A stretch of DNA of 47,926 bases from Candidatus Aminicenantota bacterium (GCA_011772425.1 WVZO01000244.1:4251-52176); one strand, 5' to 3'. Counted from the first letter of the stretch, positions 34,308 to 42,347 are shown. Notes: generated by a model not told the origin, from the sequence alone. Numbers and translations are program-made.

Positions 34308-35720
34308 ATGAGCGATAAATTTAACATCCTGGTGGTGGAAGATGACGTTGCCACCGGTAAAGTCATTAGCTTCGAACTAAAGGCAAAGGGATACAATTCC
34401 CGGTGTTTTGAAAATGCAGAAGAGGCCCTGGTGTTTTTCCGGAAGAATTCCGTTGACCTGATACTGGTAGACTACACGCTGCCGGGGATGAACGGGGAGG
34501 AGTTTTTCCTGAAAGTCAAAGAGCTGAATCCCCTGATGCCGGTGATTTTTATTACCGCTTTACAATCAGTGGACAAAGCGGTCCAATTGTTAAAAATGGG
34601 AGCCTATACCTACCTGACCAAACCGTTGAAAATGGAAGAACTGCACCATAATATTAAAAATGCCCTGGAGAAAGTCACATTAGTAAAAGAGAATTTGCAC
34701 TTACAAGAAAAACTGAAGGAAACGTTTTCCTTTAAAAATTACGTGTTCAATTCCGAAGGGATGCAGAAAATCCTCCACATGGTGATGCGGGTGGCAACGT
34801 CCAATTCCAATGTATTAATTACCGGCGAAAGCGGCACCGGCAAAGATGTCATTGCTCATATTATCCATTATTGTTCCGGACGAAAAGACCACCAACTGGT
34901 AAAAGTAAACCTGGCATCCCTTCCGGCTACGTTGATTGAAGCTGAGCTTTTCGGGGCGGTTAAAGGGGCTTATACCGGTGCTGTCGCCAACCGGCCCGGG
35001 AAATTCGAAGAGGCGGACAAGGGGACCTTGTTCCTGGATGAAATCGGTGAGTTGTCATTGGATATCCAGGTGAAATTGCTGCGGGTGATCCAGGACCGTG
35101 AAGTCACCCGGCTGGGTTCTAATAAACCCATTAAGGTGGATATCCGCTTGATTACCGCCACCAACCGGAACATCCAGGAATCGGTAAAAGAAAAAAAGTT
35201 CAGGGAAGACCTATTTTACCGGCTGAATGTGATTAATATCGATCTTCCGCCGTTAAGGGAACGAAAAGAAGATATTCCCCTTTTGATCGATCTATTTATC
35301 AAAAAATTCAATCAACGGGAAGGCAAGCAGATTAAGACCCTTTCCAAAGATGCGTTAAATGCGTTGATGAAGTATCCGTTTCCGGGTAATATCCGGGAAC
35401 TTGAGAACATCATTGAACGGGCCCTGGTGCTGGCCAGGGGTGAAATGCTGGGCACCGATGACCTGCCGGTATTTGTTCTCAGCCGGGAAAGTCCTGGTTC
35501 GGTTTCTTTCAACGTTAACATCGATTCTTCCCTGGCTATACGCTCCCTCCCGAATCGTTTAACCGCCATAGAAAAAGATATCCTGGAAAAGACATTGAAA
35601 AGGCACAACTATCATCAGACCAATGCGGCGCGGGAGTTGGGCATCTCGGAAGCCCGTTTAAGATACAAGGTCCGAACCCTGGGTGTTCACAGGACGAAAA
35701 AAAACGGAGAAAACCGGTAA
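34308..35720 (+). CDS. Sigma-54-dependent response regulator, NtrC family
   Basis: A 470-residue activator with three domains. The receiver (1-125) has the phosphoacceptor Asp at about 55 (LILVDYTLPG), acidic EDD near the start and Lys in YLTKPL. The AAA+ domain (about 142-375) has Walker A GESGTGKD (173-180), the sigma-54 contact loop GAYTGA (220-225; the usual form is GAFTGA) and Walker B LFLDEIGE (241-248). The C-terminal Fis-type helix-turn-helix (about 425-465) contains NAARELGISEARLRYK. It should activate RpoN promoters after phosphorylation. The kinase gene follows directly, and two candidate sigma-54 promoters lie by the RiPP genes at 40.77 and 41.30 kb, plausible targets. Confidence 0.93.
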   Translation: MSDKFNILVVEDDVATGKVISFELKAKGYNSRCFENAEEALVFFRKNSVDLILVDYTLPGMNGEEFFLKVKELNPLMPVIFITALQSVDKAVQLLKMGAYTYLTKPLKMEELHHNIKNALEKVTLVKENLHLQEKLKETFSFKNYVFNSEGMQKILHMVMRVATSNSNVLITGESGTGKDVIAHIIHYCSGRKDHQLVKVNLASLPATLIEAELFGAVKGAYTGAVANRPGKFEEADKGTLFLDEIGELSLDIQVKLLRVIQDREVTRLGSNKPIKVDIRLITATNRNIQESVKEKKFREDLFYRLNVINIDLPPLRERKEDIPLLIDLFIKKFNQREGKQIKTLSKDALNALMKYPFPGNIRELENIIERALVLARGEMLGTDDLPVFVLSRESPGSVSFNVNIDSSLAIRSLPNRLTAIEKDILEKTLKRHNYHQTNAARELGISEARLRYKVRTLGVHRTKKNGENR

Positions 35721-35772
35721 AATGTGGAAATATTTGTCAATATGTGGTAAAAAATCCCTGGAGAATAAGATA

Positions 35773-37776
35773 ATGAAAAAGAGAAATGTAAAGGTATTTT
35801 TTGGATTTATGGTGATTGTTGTTTTTTTATCGATGCCGTTATTATGGGCGACAGAAGTGGTGGAAGAGCTTGAGAACCGGTTACAGCAGGCTGCTTCTCC
35901 TTCTGAGAGGCTGGAGTGTTTAAGCGGGCTTGTAAGGATTTGCATGCAGGAAGTTCCCTTAAAAGCCTGGAAATACGGGAGTCAGGCACTGCAAATTCTT
36001 CAAGAATTCCCAGATGATAGGGTTAAAATAAGGGTACTCAATGGAATGTGTTGGGCTTGCGGTGTGTTGGGGAGATACCAGGAGGGACTGGATATGGCAA
36101 GAGAAGCCAAAACCCTGGCTGGTGAGATTAACGACAAAGAAGGACTTGCCATAACTTTTGCCACTATTACCAATATTTACCTGAATTTATCCGATTTTGA
36201 TACGGCCCTCGACTATGCGTTGAAAGCCAGGGCAATGAATGAAACCGTGGGAAATAAGAGAGGCATCGCCAGTGCACTGAATTCCATCGCCAGGGTTCAT
36301 CGACATCAAAAGAAATATGAAGAAGCGCTTACAAATTATCAAGAAGCCATGAAAATTACAGAGGAGTTGGGAAATAATGAGAATGCCGCCTGGATACTTA
36401 ATAATATGGGTACTGTCTATTGGGAGTTAAAACAATATCAAACGGCCCTTGAACTTTACGCCCGCGGATTGAAGATAATGAAAGAGGTGGAAAGTAAAAT
36501 AGGGATTGCTCAAATAATATATAATATCGCCTGCGTCTATAGTAAAACCGGGAAACATACCGAGGCTCTTCAATATGATATGAAAGCATTGGAACTTTTT
36601 CAAGAACTTGAGAACAAAGGGCAAATCGCTTATACTTACGGAAGCATCGGCCGAGATTATAGAAACCTGAAGGATTATCCAAAAGCTCTCGATTACCTGG
36701 ATAAAGGCCTTAAAATGGCGATTGAATTGGGAGTAAAAGTTGCTGAAGAGGCGATATATGAAGAATATACCCAGGTCTATGAAGCCATGGGGGATTATCA
36801 AAACGCACTGCTTTATCACAAGAGATTTAAGAATATTAGCGATGATATCCTTAATGAAGATATAAACGAACGAATTGCCAAAAAACAGGTGTCATACGAC
36901 CTGGAAAGAACGGAAAAGGAAAATCAATTGCTGAAAAAAAACAACCAAATCCAGAAAATGGAATTGATCTCTTTAACCATGCTGTCGGTGTTAGTATTAA
37001 TCATCGCCATTGTGACCTATAACCGCTACCGTACCCGGAAAAAAGCCGAACAGGTACTCAGGGTCTCGGAACAAAAATTAAAAAAAATGAATGCCGCCAA
37101 AGATAAACTGTTTACCATTATTGCCCATGACCTGGGAAGCCCGCTAAATAGTTTACTGCTCAGTGCCGGTCACCTGGAGAACCATTTCCAGTCCCTTGGT
37201 GAGGAAGAGCTCGAAGAGTTTATCCATAACATATATAAACAAACCCGGGATATGTCCGATCTCCTGGAGAACTTGCTGCAATGGGCCATGGTCCAGATCG
37301 GGAAAATAGAACAGAACCCGGAGACGGTGGATTTTCGCTTGTTGACGGAGGAAACCCTTGAGCAGATAGAATATTCGGCTCAGAAGAAAAAAATCCACCT
37401 GGCCTCGCACATCATGGAAAACACCTTTGCCTGGGCAGATAAACAAATGATGAAATCAGTGATGAGGAACCTGCTTGCCAATGCCGTTAAATATACCCAC
37501 CCGGGCGGTGAGGTTAAAATAACGTCAACGGACGCCGGGAACCGGGTAGAAATAACCGTCTCCGATAATGGGGTGGGCATGGACAAAGAAAAAGCAGAGC
37601 GCTTGTTTATGGAGGAAGTCCATGAAAGCACCCGCGGTACCGCCAGTGAAAAAGGCACCGGCCTGGGGTTGGTGTTGTGTAAAGAATTTGTGGAAAAAAA
37701 CGGAGGCGAAATCCGGGTGCAAAGCCAACCGGACCAGGGCAGTCATTTTAGTTTCACCTTACCGAAGCACCACTAA
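35773..37776 (+). CDS. TPR-containing sensor histidine kinase
   Basis: About 667 residues from the ATG at 35773, preferred because it gives a signal peptide (KVFFGFMVIVVFLSMPLLWA) and GGAG lies upstream; an ATG at 35722, one base after the regulator stop, is the alternative. Residues about 30-380 hold at least six TPR-like repeats (e.g. YQEALTNYQEAMKIT, YPKALDYLDKGLKMA), predicted periplasmic. A transmembrane helix lies at about 397-416, then a short coiled coil. HisKA follows with phosphoacceptor His at about 452 (AHDLGSPLNSLL), then the ATPase domain with N (LLANAVKYTHP), G1 (DNGVGM) and G2 (GTGLGLVL) boxes. It should pair with the adjacent NtrC-type regulator; TPRs suggest sensing of a peptide or protein. 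Confidence 0.92.
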   Translation: MKKRNVKVFFGFMVIVVFLSMPLLWATEVVEELENRLQQAASPSERLECLSGLVRICMQEVPLKAWKYGSQALQILQEFPDDRVKIRVLNGMCWACGVLGRYQEGLDMAREAKTLAGEINDKEGLAITFATITNIYLNLSDFDTALDYALKARAMNETVGNKRGIASALNSIARVHRHQKKYEEALTNYQEAMKITEELGNNENAAWILNNMGTVYWELKQYQTALELYARGLKIMKEVESKIGIAQIIYNIACVYSKTGKHTEALQYDMKALELFQELENKGQIAYTYGSIGRDYRNLKDYPKALDYLDKGLKMAIELGVKVAEEAIYEEYTQVYEAMGDYQNALLYHKRFKNISDDILNEDINERIAKKQVSYDLERTEKENQLLKKNNQIQKMELISLTMLSVLVLIIAIVTYNRYRTRKKAEQVLRVSEQKLKKMNAAKDKLFTIIAHDLGSPLNSLLLSAGHLENHFQSLGEEELEEFIHNIYKQTRDMSDLLENLLQWAMVQIGKIEQNPETVDFRLLTEETLEQIEYSAQKKKIHLASHIMENTFAWADKQMMKSVMRNLLANAVKYTHPGGEVKITSTDAGNRVEITVSDNGVGMDKEKAERLFMEEVHESTRGTASEKGTGLGLVLCKEFVEKNGGEIRVQSQPDQGSHFSFTLPKHH

Positions 37777-37848
37777 CGTTTAACTCATTCGAAAAAATTT
37801 ACGAAAGAACAAATAAATATTTTAAAATATTAGGAGGTTACAGGAAAA

Positions 37849-38076
37849 ATGAAACGCAAACGATCAGAAAACAGGCTGGTGGATATGCTTAACAAAGAGA
37901 CCATTGCCCACTTGAACCACCGAGAAATGGTTAACCTTTTAGGTGGTTGGGAAATGGACCAGGACGATAACTTGAACAATAAGATTTACGTGGTGGAGGA
38001 AACAACCGGCTGCTATCCGCTGCCGATTACTACGGATGGTGGCATTACACCTTTTGATATTGATATGAGCGGTTGA
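37849..38076 (+). CDS. GG-leader RiPP precursor (natural-product precursor family)
   Basis: Seventy-five residues with AGGAGG before the ATG. The leader reads LNKETIAHLNHREMVNLLGG, the L-x-K-x-TI-x-x-L-x-x-x-EM pattern of GG-type natural-product precursors best known from Bacteroidetes; cleavage is expected after Gly33. The core of about 42 residues is acidic, with a single Cys (54) and TTGCYPLPITTDGG. It lies 72 nt after the histidine kinase on the same strand and converges on the radical SAM maturase gene with a 15-nt gap. A second precursor with the same leader type is at 40520-40720. Confidence 0.75.
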   Translation: MKRKRSENRLVDMLNKETIAHLNHREMVNLLGGWEMDQDDNLNNKIYVVEETTGCYPLPITTDGGITPFDIDMSG

Positions 38077-38091
38077 TCCGGATAAAAAGTT

Positions 38092-39606
38092 TCATGTCAG
38101 TGCGAGGCTTTGGCACTTCTGTGTGTCCAAGCAATCCACCACCTCTAGCTCCTCCTCGGATAAACGGGCAAATAACAGCATGGATTCTTCAAATACGATT
38201 TTCTTTAATTGGCAGTGTACTGGTTCCTGCTCGATTTTTTCAGAAAGCACCATGTCGCCGCCCAGGTAATATTGGGTGGCCGGACAAAGCCCGCCGCAAA
38301 AGTACCTGACCCAACAATTGGTACACACCGTGCTGTTATAGAGATGCACCTTTGCATATTTCTCCAGCCATTTCTCCCGGTGGAATCCTTGCCATACATT
38401 ACCTAATTTTGTCTCTTTATAGCCTACAAATCGGTGACAGGGGAATATATCTCCCTCTGCGGATATGCCGACATAATGAATCCCGGGAGATACACAGTGA
38501 CTCTCCTTCCTGGTTTTATTTTTCATTTCTTTCAACGGCCCGGCAAAGAAATCATATTCGCATTTTAACCTATCTTCTTTATATTTTTCCGCCATTTTTT
38601 TTAACTGGTTCCGGTAAACACTCAAATCGTCGTTGGATATCGCCAGGTTACTGGGAGAAATACCGTTCCTGTATTCCGCAACATCAAATATAATGCTTTT
38701 TGTTTTAAAACGTCTAAAAAAATCAATCACATCACACATATTGAGTATAGTCGGACGGGTAACGGTTGCTCTCAAACCATAATGGCAGTTATTTACCTCT
38801 GCTTTTTCAATATACCTTGCAATCTTTGGATAAACTAAATCGTATGAGCTCTTTTCCTTGTTCGATTTAAATGGACGACTCTTATCATGGATATCTTTCG
38901 GGCCATCAATACTAAAGGTGAGTTCGATGTTCTCCTTGACTAAGAAATCAATTTTATCATCATCCAATAAAATTCCATTGGTGGTCATACCGAAATGGAT
39001 CTTTTTGTTACATTTTGAGGCCTCTTTCCGGGCATATTGAACTACATATTTCACCAGTTCAAAATTTAATAAGGGTTCGCCTCCAAATAGTGTTATCCGG
39101 CAGAAATCGGAGTCACCGGATTCCTTCATTAAGAAATCAACGGCTTGCCGTGCGGTATCTCTACTCATATCGATGGCCGGCCCGCCGTAGGAACCATCTC
39201 CGCCATAACAGTAGTCGCAATTCATATTGCAGCGATGAGTAACGTTAAGGGCGATTTGTTTAAATTCCTTTTTTTTCATACTCTTTAAACGTCTTCTTTC
39301 AAACTCAGCGATCTTTTTTGGGGAAATATTTTTAAACGGAGAATAGCCAAGCATATCGACATTTATCAACTCATTGACCGCTTCTTCTATCTTATCACCG
39401 TTTTCATCTGGGAGTCTTTTCTTTAATTCTGGCATCGAAGCAGGCTTTTCTGTTATACTCTTCAAAACACATGCTTCAAGATCATCCAATTGAATCAATC
39501 GTGTATTTTCAACATCATATGTAACAATGGTTTCATTATCCTTTACGGTATGAAATTCCCTTGCATATATTTGTTTTTCTTTACCATACCGGGATTCGGC
39601 TCTCAT
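38092..39606 (-). CDS. Radical SAM/SPASM peptide maturase (ranthipeptide/SCIFF-like)
   Basis: A 504-residue enzyme. The N-terminal ~90 residues look like a PqqD-type leader-binding (RRE) domain. The radical SAM cluster motif is C126-x3-C130-x2-C133, followed by YGGDGSYGG and DMS. That tail resembles the segment after the cluster in SCIFF/PapB-type thioether-forming maturases. The C-terminal SPASM domain shows CVSPG, IFPCHRF, then C428-x2-C431-x5-C437-x3-C441 and C465 for auxiliary iron-sulfur clusters. It would install radical cross-links in the co-encoded Cys-rich peptides. GGAGG lies before the ATG at 39606. It is the last gene of a minus-strand operon after three precursor genes, with a stem-loop between precursor and maturase. 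Confidence 0.9.
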   Translation of the reverse strand: MRAESRYGKEKQIYAREFHTVKDNETIVTYDVENTRLIQLDDLEACVLKSITEKPASMPELKKRLPDENGDKIEEAVNELINVDMLGYSPFKNISPKKIAEFERRRLKSMKKKEFKQIALNVTHRCNMNCDYCYGGDGSYGGPAIDMSRDTARQAVDFLMKESGDSDFCRITLFGGEPLLNFELVKYVVQYARKEASKCNKKIHFGMTTNGILLDDDKIDFLVKENIELTFSIDGPKDIHDKSRPFKSNKEKSSYDLVYPKIARYIEKAEVNNCHYGLRATVTRPTILNMCDVIDFFRRFKTKSIIFDVAEYRNGISPSNLAISNDDLSVYRNQLKKMAEKYKEDRLKCEYDFFAGPLKEMKNKTRKESHCVSPGIHYVGISAEGDIFPCHRFVGYKETKLGNVWQGFHREKWLEKYAKVHLYNSTVCTNCWVRYFCGGLCPATQYYLGGDMVLSEKIEQEPVHCQLKKIVFEESMLLFARLSEEELEVVDCLDTQKCQSLALT

Positions 39607-39654
39607 GGAACACCTCCTTTTTTAAGGTTAAATGCCTTGCAAAAGAGAAGATGA

Positions 39655-39705
39655 CGGGCGGATGGGGTGGTTTTTTAAATCCCAACACCACCCACCCGTT
39701 TTTTT
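39655..39705. terminator. Intercistronic stem-loop with plus-strand T run
   Basis: CGGGCGGATGGGGTGGT (39655 on) pairs imperfectly with ACCACCCACCCG (39687-39698), followed on the plus strand by seven T. On the minus strand, the direction of the operon, it is a stem-loop without a U tract. There it could limit read-through from precursor to maturase or stabilise precursor mRNA. A related hairpin is at 41183-41218. Confidence 0.5.
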
Positions 39706-39753
39706 CATCTTGTCCGCTTAAGGTTGTTTACTGTTTCCTCGATGTTGTTTTAC

Positions 39754-39996
39754 TTACGCTGCCCCTTGACAGCCAAAATCGATACCACATGGTGCTTCGT
39801 CACCAGCACACCCAAAATCAATTTTACATACCTGATCTACGCCCTGACATGACCAGTCCCAACCGCAGCTAGAGTCTGTTCCTTGAGGCGTATCCCCTGA
39901 GACACAAACCGGGTCACCAGGAATCGTTGTACTACTTGAATCCTCTTCCCGGGTGGTTCCAGCTTTTACCTTGTCGAGATCGATAATTCTCGCCAT
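39754..39996 (-). CDS. Cys-rich RiPP precursor with three C-x2-D-x2-C repeats
   Basis: Eighty residues with the start MARIIDLDKVKAGT shared with the precursor at 40147-40368. The core has three repeats spaced 13 residues: C44-GWDWS-C50, C57-KIDFG-C63 and C70-GIDFG-C76, each with Asp three residues after the first Cys, plus C31-VSGD. This layout is that expected of substrates in which a radical SAM enzyme joins Cys sulfur to the beta-carbon of Asp. AAGGAGG lies before the ATG at 39996. It is followed by a stem-loop and the maturase gene. I know no named family with this leader. Confidence 0.8.
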   Translation of the reverse strand: MARIIDLDKVKAGTTREEDSSSTTIPGDPVCVSGDTPQGTDSSCGWDWSCQGVDQVCKIDFGCAGDEAPCGIDFGCQGAA

Positions 39997-40146
39997 GTTT
40001 AACCTCCTTTAAATAGTTTTTTGGTTTTATGTTTAACGACATGCCGTTAAGTCGGCTTTTAAAGTAGGGTATCGCGCTCTATTTTTTTCCTTTTTAAAAG
40101 GTTGTTACAGGCGCGTCAACCTTGTCATAGTGCAGCAGCTTTCTGA

Positions 40147-40368
40147 TCAAGAACATGCAAAATCCATAGCAGCACATGGGACATCAGCATTTACAGGATA
40201 GCAACCACTATCGATAATGCAAGGTGCATCAGGGCCATAGCATTCTCCGAAGTCAATAATACATGCACTATCCGTTCCACCTGTAATCGGTTCATCAGGA
40301 ACCTTCACTTCACTTTCTTCGCGCGCAGTTCCTGCTTTTACCTTGTCCAGATCGATGATTCTGGCCAT
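40147..40368 (-). CDS. Cys-rich RiPP precursor, paralogue of the 39.8-kb precursor
   Basis: Seventy-three residues with leader MARIIDLDKVKAGTAREE, almost the same as its neighbour at protein and DNA level, and the same AGGAGGTTAACT ribosome site. The core differs: C36-IIDFGE-C43, C50-IIDSG-C56 and C65-AAMDFA-C72, so Asp lies three or four residues after the first Cys. A constant leader with a diverged core is the classic sign of paralogous precursors sharing one modifying enzyme. It lies 150 bp upstream of the second precursor in the same operon. Confidence 0.8.
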   Translation of the reverse strand: MARIIDLDKVKAGTAREESEVKVPDEPITGGTDSACIIDFGECYGPDAPCIIDSGCYPVNADVPCAAMDFACS

Positions 40369-40519
40369 AGTTAACCTCCTTAAAATAGTTTTATTTTTTG
40401 TTTTTAATGAAATAACGTTAAAAGATATTTTAATTTATGATTTAGTCACCTATTTTTTTATCTCCAATGAAATTAAGGAAACTGTTTTTTACCTAAGTAA
40501 GAAGCCCGGGGCAAGGATT

Positions 40520-40720
40520 TTAATTCGAAAGCGTTGTTGAGGGACATCCTCCGATCATAACTGGTTCTGAATAGCATGGATCGCATGATTCCGAGATTTC
40601 AATCAGGTCTCCTTGAAGTTGCTTAAATCCTCCGGTGTAGATAAATCTCATTTCAATGTTAGTAAGGTTGGCTATGGTGTGTTTGCTTAAGCTTAATCGT
40701 TTCATTTTTTGGGTTCTCAT
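40520..40720 (-). CDS. GG-leader RiPP precursor, second copy
   Basis: Sixty-six residues. The leader LSLSKHTIANLTNIEMRFIY ends in TGG (Gly30-Gly31), matching the TI-x-x-L-x-x-x-EM...GG leader of the 37.8-kb precursor. The core of about 35 residues contains C46-DP-C49, C59 and acidic residues. AGGAGG precedes the ATG at 40720, and the start is about 50 nt downstream of the sigma-54-like promoter at 40770-40786, so it is probably first in the precursor-maturase operon. It has no C-x2-D repeats, so it may need another enzyme. Confidence 0.7.
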   Translation of the reverse strand: MRTQKMKRLSLSKHTIANLTNIEMRFIYTGGFKQLQGDLIEISESCDPCYSEPVMIGGCPSTTLSN

Positions 40721-40769
40721 GATATCCTCCTTTTACGGTAGTTCATTATTCTAAATTCAATATAGAAAA

Positions 40770-40786
40770 TGCAAATATGATGCCAA
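40770..40786 (-). promoter_or_regulatory. Candidate sigma-54 (RpoN) promoter of the precursor-maturase operon
   Basis: Minus strand reads TTGGCATCATATTTGCA: GG at 40784-40783 and GC at 40772-40771, exactly 10 nt between, as in the consensus TGGCACG-N4-TTGC. It sits 50 nt before the first precursor ATG. An NtrC-type activator is encoded 5 kb away in the same cluster. Confidence 0.65.
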
Positions 40787-40960
40787 CCAGACCGATTTCT
40801 ATTCCAGGGTATCGCTATTTACACTTCTATTTTCCTTAGAAATCCCGATATATCGCTATTATCACGGATTAAAACTTAAACCGGAAAACCCGGAAATCAC
40901 TGAAAAAAATTGTTCCACTTAAGCATTTAAACCTCGAAAAAATCGTAAATACTTTCGGAT

Positions 40961-40980
40961 TTTCGAAATTCATTTCGAAA
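40961..40980. promoter_or_regulatory. TTCGAA palindrome, candidate activator-binding site
   Basis: TTTCGAAATTCATTTCGAAA is an inverted repeat with 9-bp arms and a 2-bp centre, about 175 bp upstream of the sigma-54-like promoter, a usual enhancer distance for NtrC-type activators. Confidence 0.5.
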
Positions 40981-41059
40981 TTTTTCCTCATCCGTCGAAA
41001 AGAATAAAGGAAAGGAGTTGATAAGTTGGGAAGTTGAGAAAATTAGAAATAGTTGCCCA

Positions 41060-41116
41060 CGCGGTCGGGGCCGTGTCTCTCTTGTGGTGCCTGTTGAGAC
41101 GCAGCCCCTCGTCGCG
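41060..41116. repeat. GC-rich imperfect palindrome (GGGGC-type intergenic element)
   Basis: CGCGGTCGGGGCCGTGTCTC (41060-41079) pairs imperfectly with GAGACGCAGCCCCTCGTCGC (41096-41115). Confidence 0.6.
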
Positions 41117-41182
41117 TATACCCCCTCTTTTGTATTTCCAGCCCTGGCCTTTGGCGTTTTCTTCGTATCCCGGATGAAAAGG

Positions 41183-41218
41183 GGGCGGGTGGTACAGAAA
41201 CCATAAAACCACCCGCCC
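41183..41218. terminator. Perfect 11-bp stem-loop upstream of RiPP operon
   Basis: GGGCGGGTGGT (41183-41193) and ACCACCCGCCC (41208-41218) with a 14-nt loop, then GTTTTCTTC on the plus strand. The following bases CACCTTGTTCGCTTGAAAGG parallel those after the hairpin at 39655, CATCTTGTCCGCTTAAGG, so the two regions are duplicates. Confidence 0.55.
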
Positions 41219-41295
41219 GTTTTCTTCACCTTGTTCGCTTGAAAGGCTGTTACAGGGCTGTCAATTAAAACGTTGTCTTGTACCACGAGAAGGTA

Positions 41296-41312
41296 TGCAT
41301 ATATGATGCCAG
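41296..41312 (-). promoter_or_regulatory. Second candidate sigma-54 promoter, without an evident gene
   Basis: Minus strand reads CTGGCATCATATATGCA with GG and GC 10 nt apart. It shares GGCATCATAT with the promoter at 40770-40786 but is followed only by hairpin and repeat sequence. Confidence 0.5.
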
Positions 41313-41464
41313 GATGACCGGTTTCTAATTCCAACTCGTGGAATCCCCCGGCCTATTTCTTTAGAAATATGCTTATATAAAAGTTTTCAACGGTTAAAAT
41401 ATAAAATTAGCATTACCGGGAAATCAGCGGGAGCAATAGCTCTGTCTAAACGATTCCCATAGAG

Positions 41465-41486
41465 AATTCGAAATTTTTTTCGAATT
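41465..41486. promoter_or_regulatory. Second TTCGAA inverted repeat
   Basis: AATTCGAAA (41465-41473) and TTTCGAATT (41478-41486) with a 4-bp centre, about 155 bp upstream of the second sigma-54-like promoter, mirroring the layout of the first pair. Confidence 0.45.
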
Positions 41487-41562
41487 TTCGTTATTCATTG
41501 CGGAATTTTTCTATTTTTCTAGGTTTCGCCAATTCACTTCACAGCCAGGATAACGTGGGGAT

Positions 41563-42075
41563 TTATATTTTCTTTGTTTTGCGGTGTTTTAATACCAAAA
41601 GCATTAACTTGATCTCCCTGGCTGTCATTCTCCCCACATGAAACGCTCGAACGATTTCCTTCCGGGCCATATTCTTATATTTCTCTTTGAAAAACTCCAA
41701 AAAGCCAGTATCATCCACGTTTAACATTTTAGGCTGAAATCGATATTTCACCTCCACAACTTCAGAGGCAATGGCTTTTTTTTGCCGGAACAACGAGGGT
41801 GGGGTGATTTTCACCGCTAATTTTGCCGTATACTGGTCCGGTTCTTTGCGTTTTTCCTGGAAATCCACCAGCCATACTGCAAAGTGTTCACCCACTTCCA
41901 CCACTTGATAGCCGCTTTTTTTTAAGAAGTAGATGACGCCCCACTTAACACCTTTAAGTTCGGATTTCTGTTTAAATTTTGTTTTCACATCCAGTTTAAC
42001 CTGTGAAAACAAAATACCACACCCTAAAATGACTGCCAGTGCTGCGATAAAGAATCTTCTCGTATTTATATTCAT
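41563..42075 (-). CDS. Exported protein of unknown function
   Basis: A 170-residue protein with a clear signal peptide (RRFFIAALAVILGCGILFSQ, cleavage near residue 25) and a basic mature part. The Cys at 19 lies inside the hydrophobic stretch and is not a clean lipobox. The mature protein alternates short beta segments (YQVVEVGEHFAVWLVDF, YTAKLAVKITPPSLF) with a basic helical end. I recognise no family. It has its own sigma-70 promoter and lies beyond the duplicated sigma-54 region, so a link to the RiPP operon is not shown. Confidence 0.65.
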   Translation of the reverse strand: MNINTRRFFIAALAVILGCGILFSQVKLDVKTKFKQKSELKGVKWGVIYFLKKSGYQVVEVGEHFAVWLVDFQEKRKEPDQYTAKLAVKITPPSLFRQKKAIASEVVEVKYRFQPKMLNVDDTGFLEFFKEKYKNMARKEIVRAFHVGRMTAREIKLMLLVLKHRKTKKI

Positions 42076-42084
42076 TGTTTAATC

Positions 42085-42112
42085 ATTATAATATAATATA
42101 TTTCTTTGTCAA
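42085..42112 (-). promoter_or_regulatory. Putative sigma-70 promoter of the exported protein gene
   Basis: Perfect TTGACA (42112-42107), 16-bp spacer and perfect TATAAT (42090-42085). The -10 ends only 10 nt before the ATG at 42075, so the transcript would be almost leaderless unless a downstream start is used. Confidence 0.5.
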
Positions 42113-42132
42113 ATGATCCTTTTGAACTCAGG

Positions 42133-42263
42133 AATTCTAATTTTATCAATTGTCCGGGCGAATACGAAATGCAGACCGAGCCCCTACGTCTGATGGACGT
42201 TTTCGTACGTTCGTAGGGGTAAATCTTGTGTTTACCCTTGCTTGAAACGGCAAAATTAGAATT
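42133..42263. repeat. Small inverted-repeat intergenic element
   Basis: Ends AATTCTAATTTT (42133-42144) and AAAATTAGAATT (42252-42263) are perfect inverted repeats. Inside, CCCCTACG (42181-42188) pairs with CGTAGGGG (42212-42219). No coding capacity; MITE-like in form. Confidence 0.65.
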
Positions 42264-42347
42264 GCTGATCCTCTTGTTATTTTTTTTTATTTATGGTATT
42301 TATTTACTTTAATATATAAAAAAGGGAGATCTATTTAGGAGGCAAGG

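Larger units (their letters stand above)
40738..41562. other. Regulatory/degenerate intergenic region upstream of the RiPP operon
   Basis: It has two related halves (40740-40990 and 41290-41530). Each has a sigma-54-like promoter followed upstream by a TTCGAA palindrome. Between them lie a palindromic element (41060-41116) and a hairpin with flanks like those after the 39.8-kb precursor, possibly the trace of a deleted precursor unit. A long open frame here (40927-41334) has no ribosome site or precursor features. Confidence 0.55.

Noticed and set aside
40927-41334. 135-codon open frame on the minus strand
   Set aside because: No ribosome site, low-complexity composition, covers a GC palindrome, a perfect hairpin and the candidate -24/-12 promoter.
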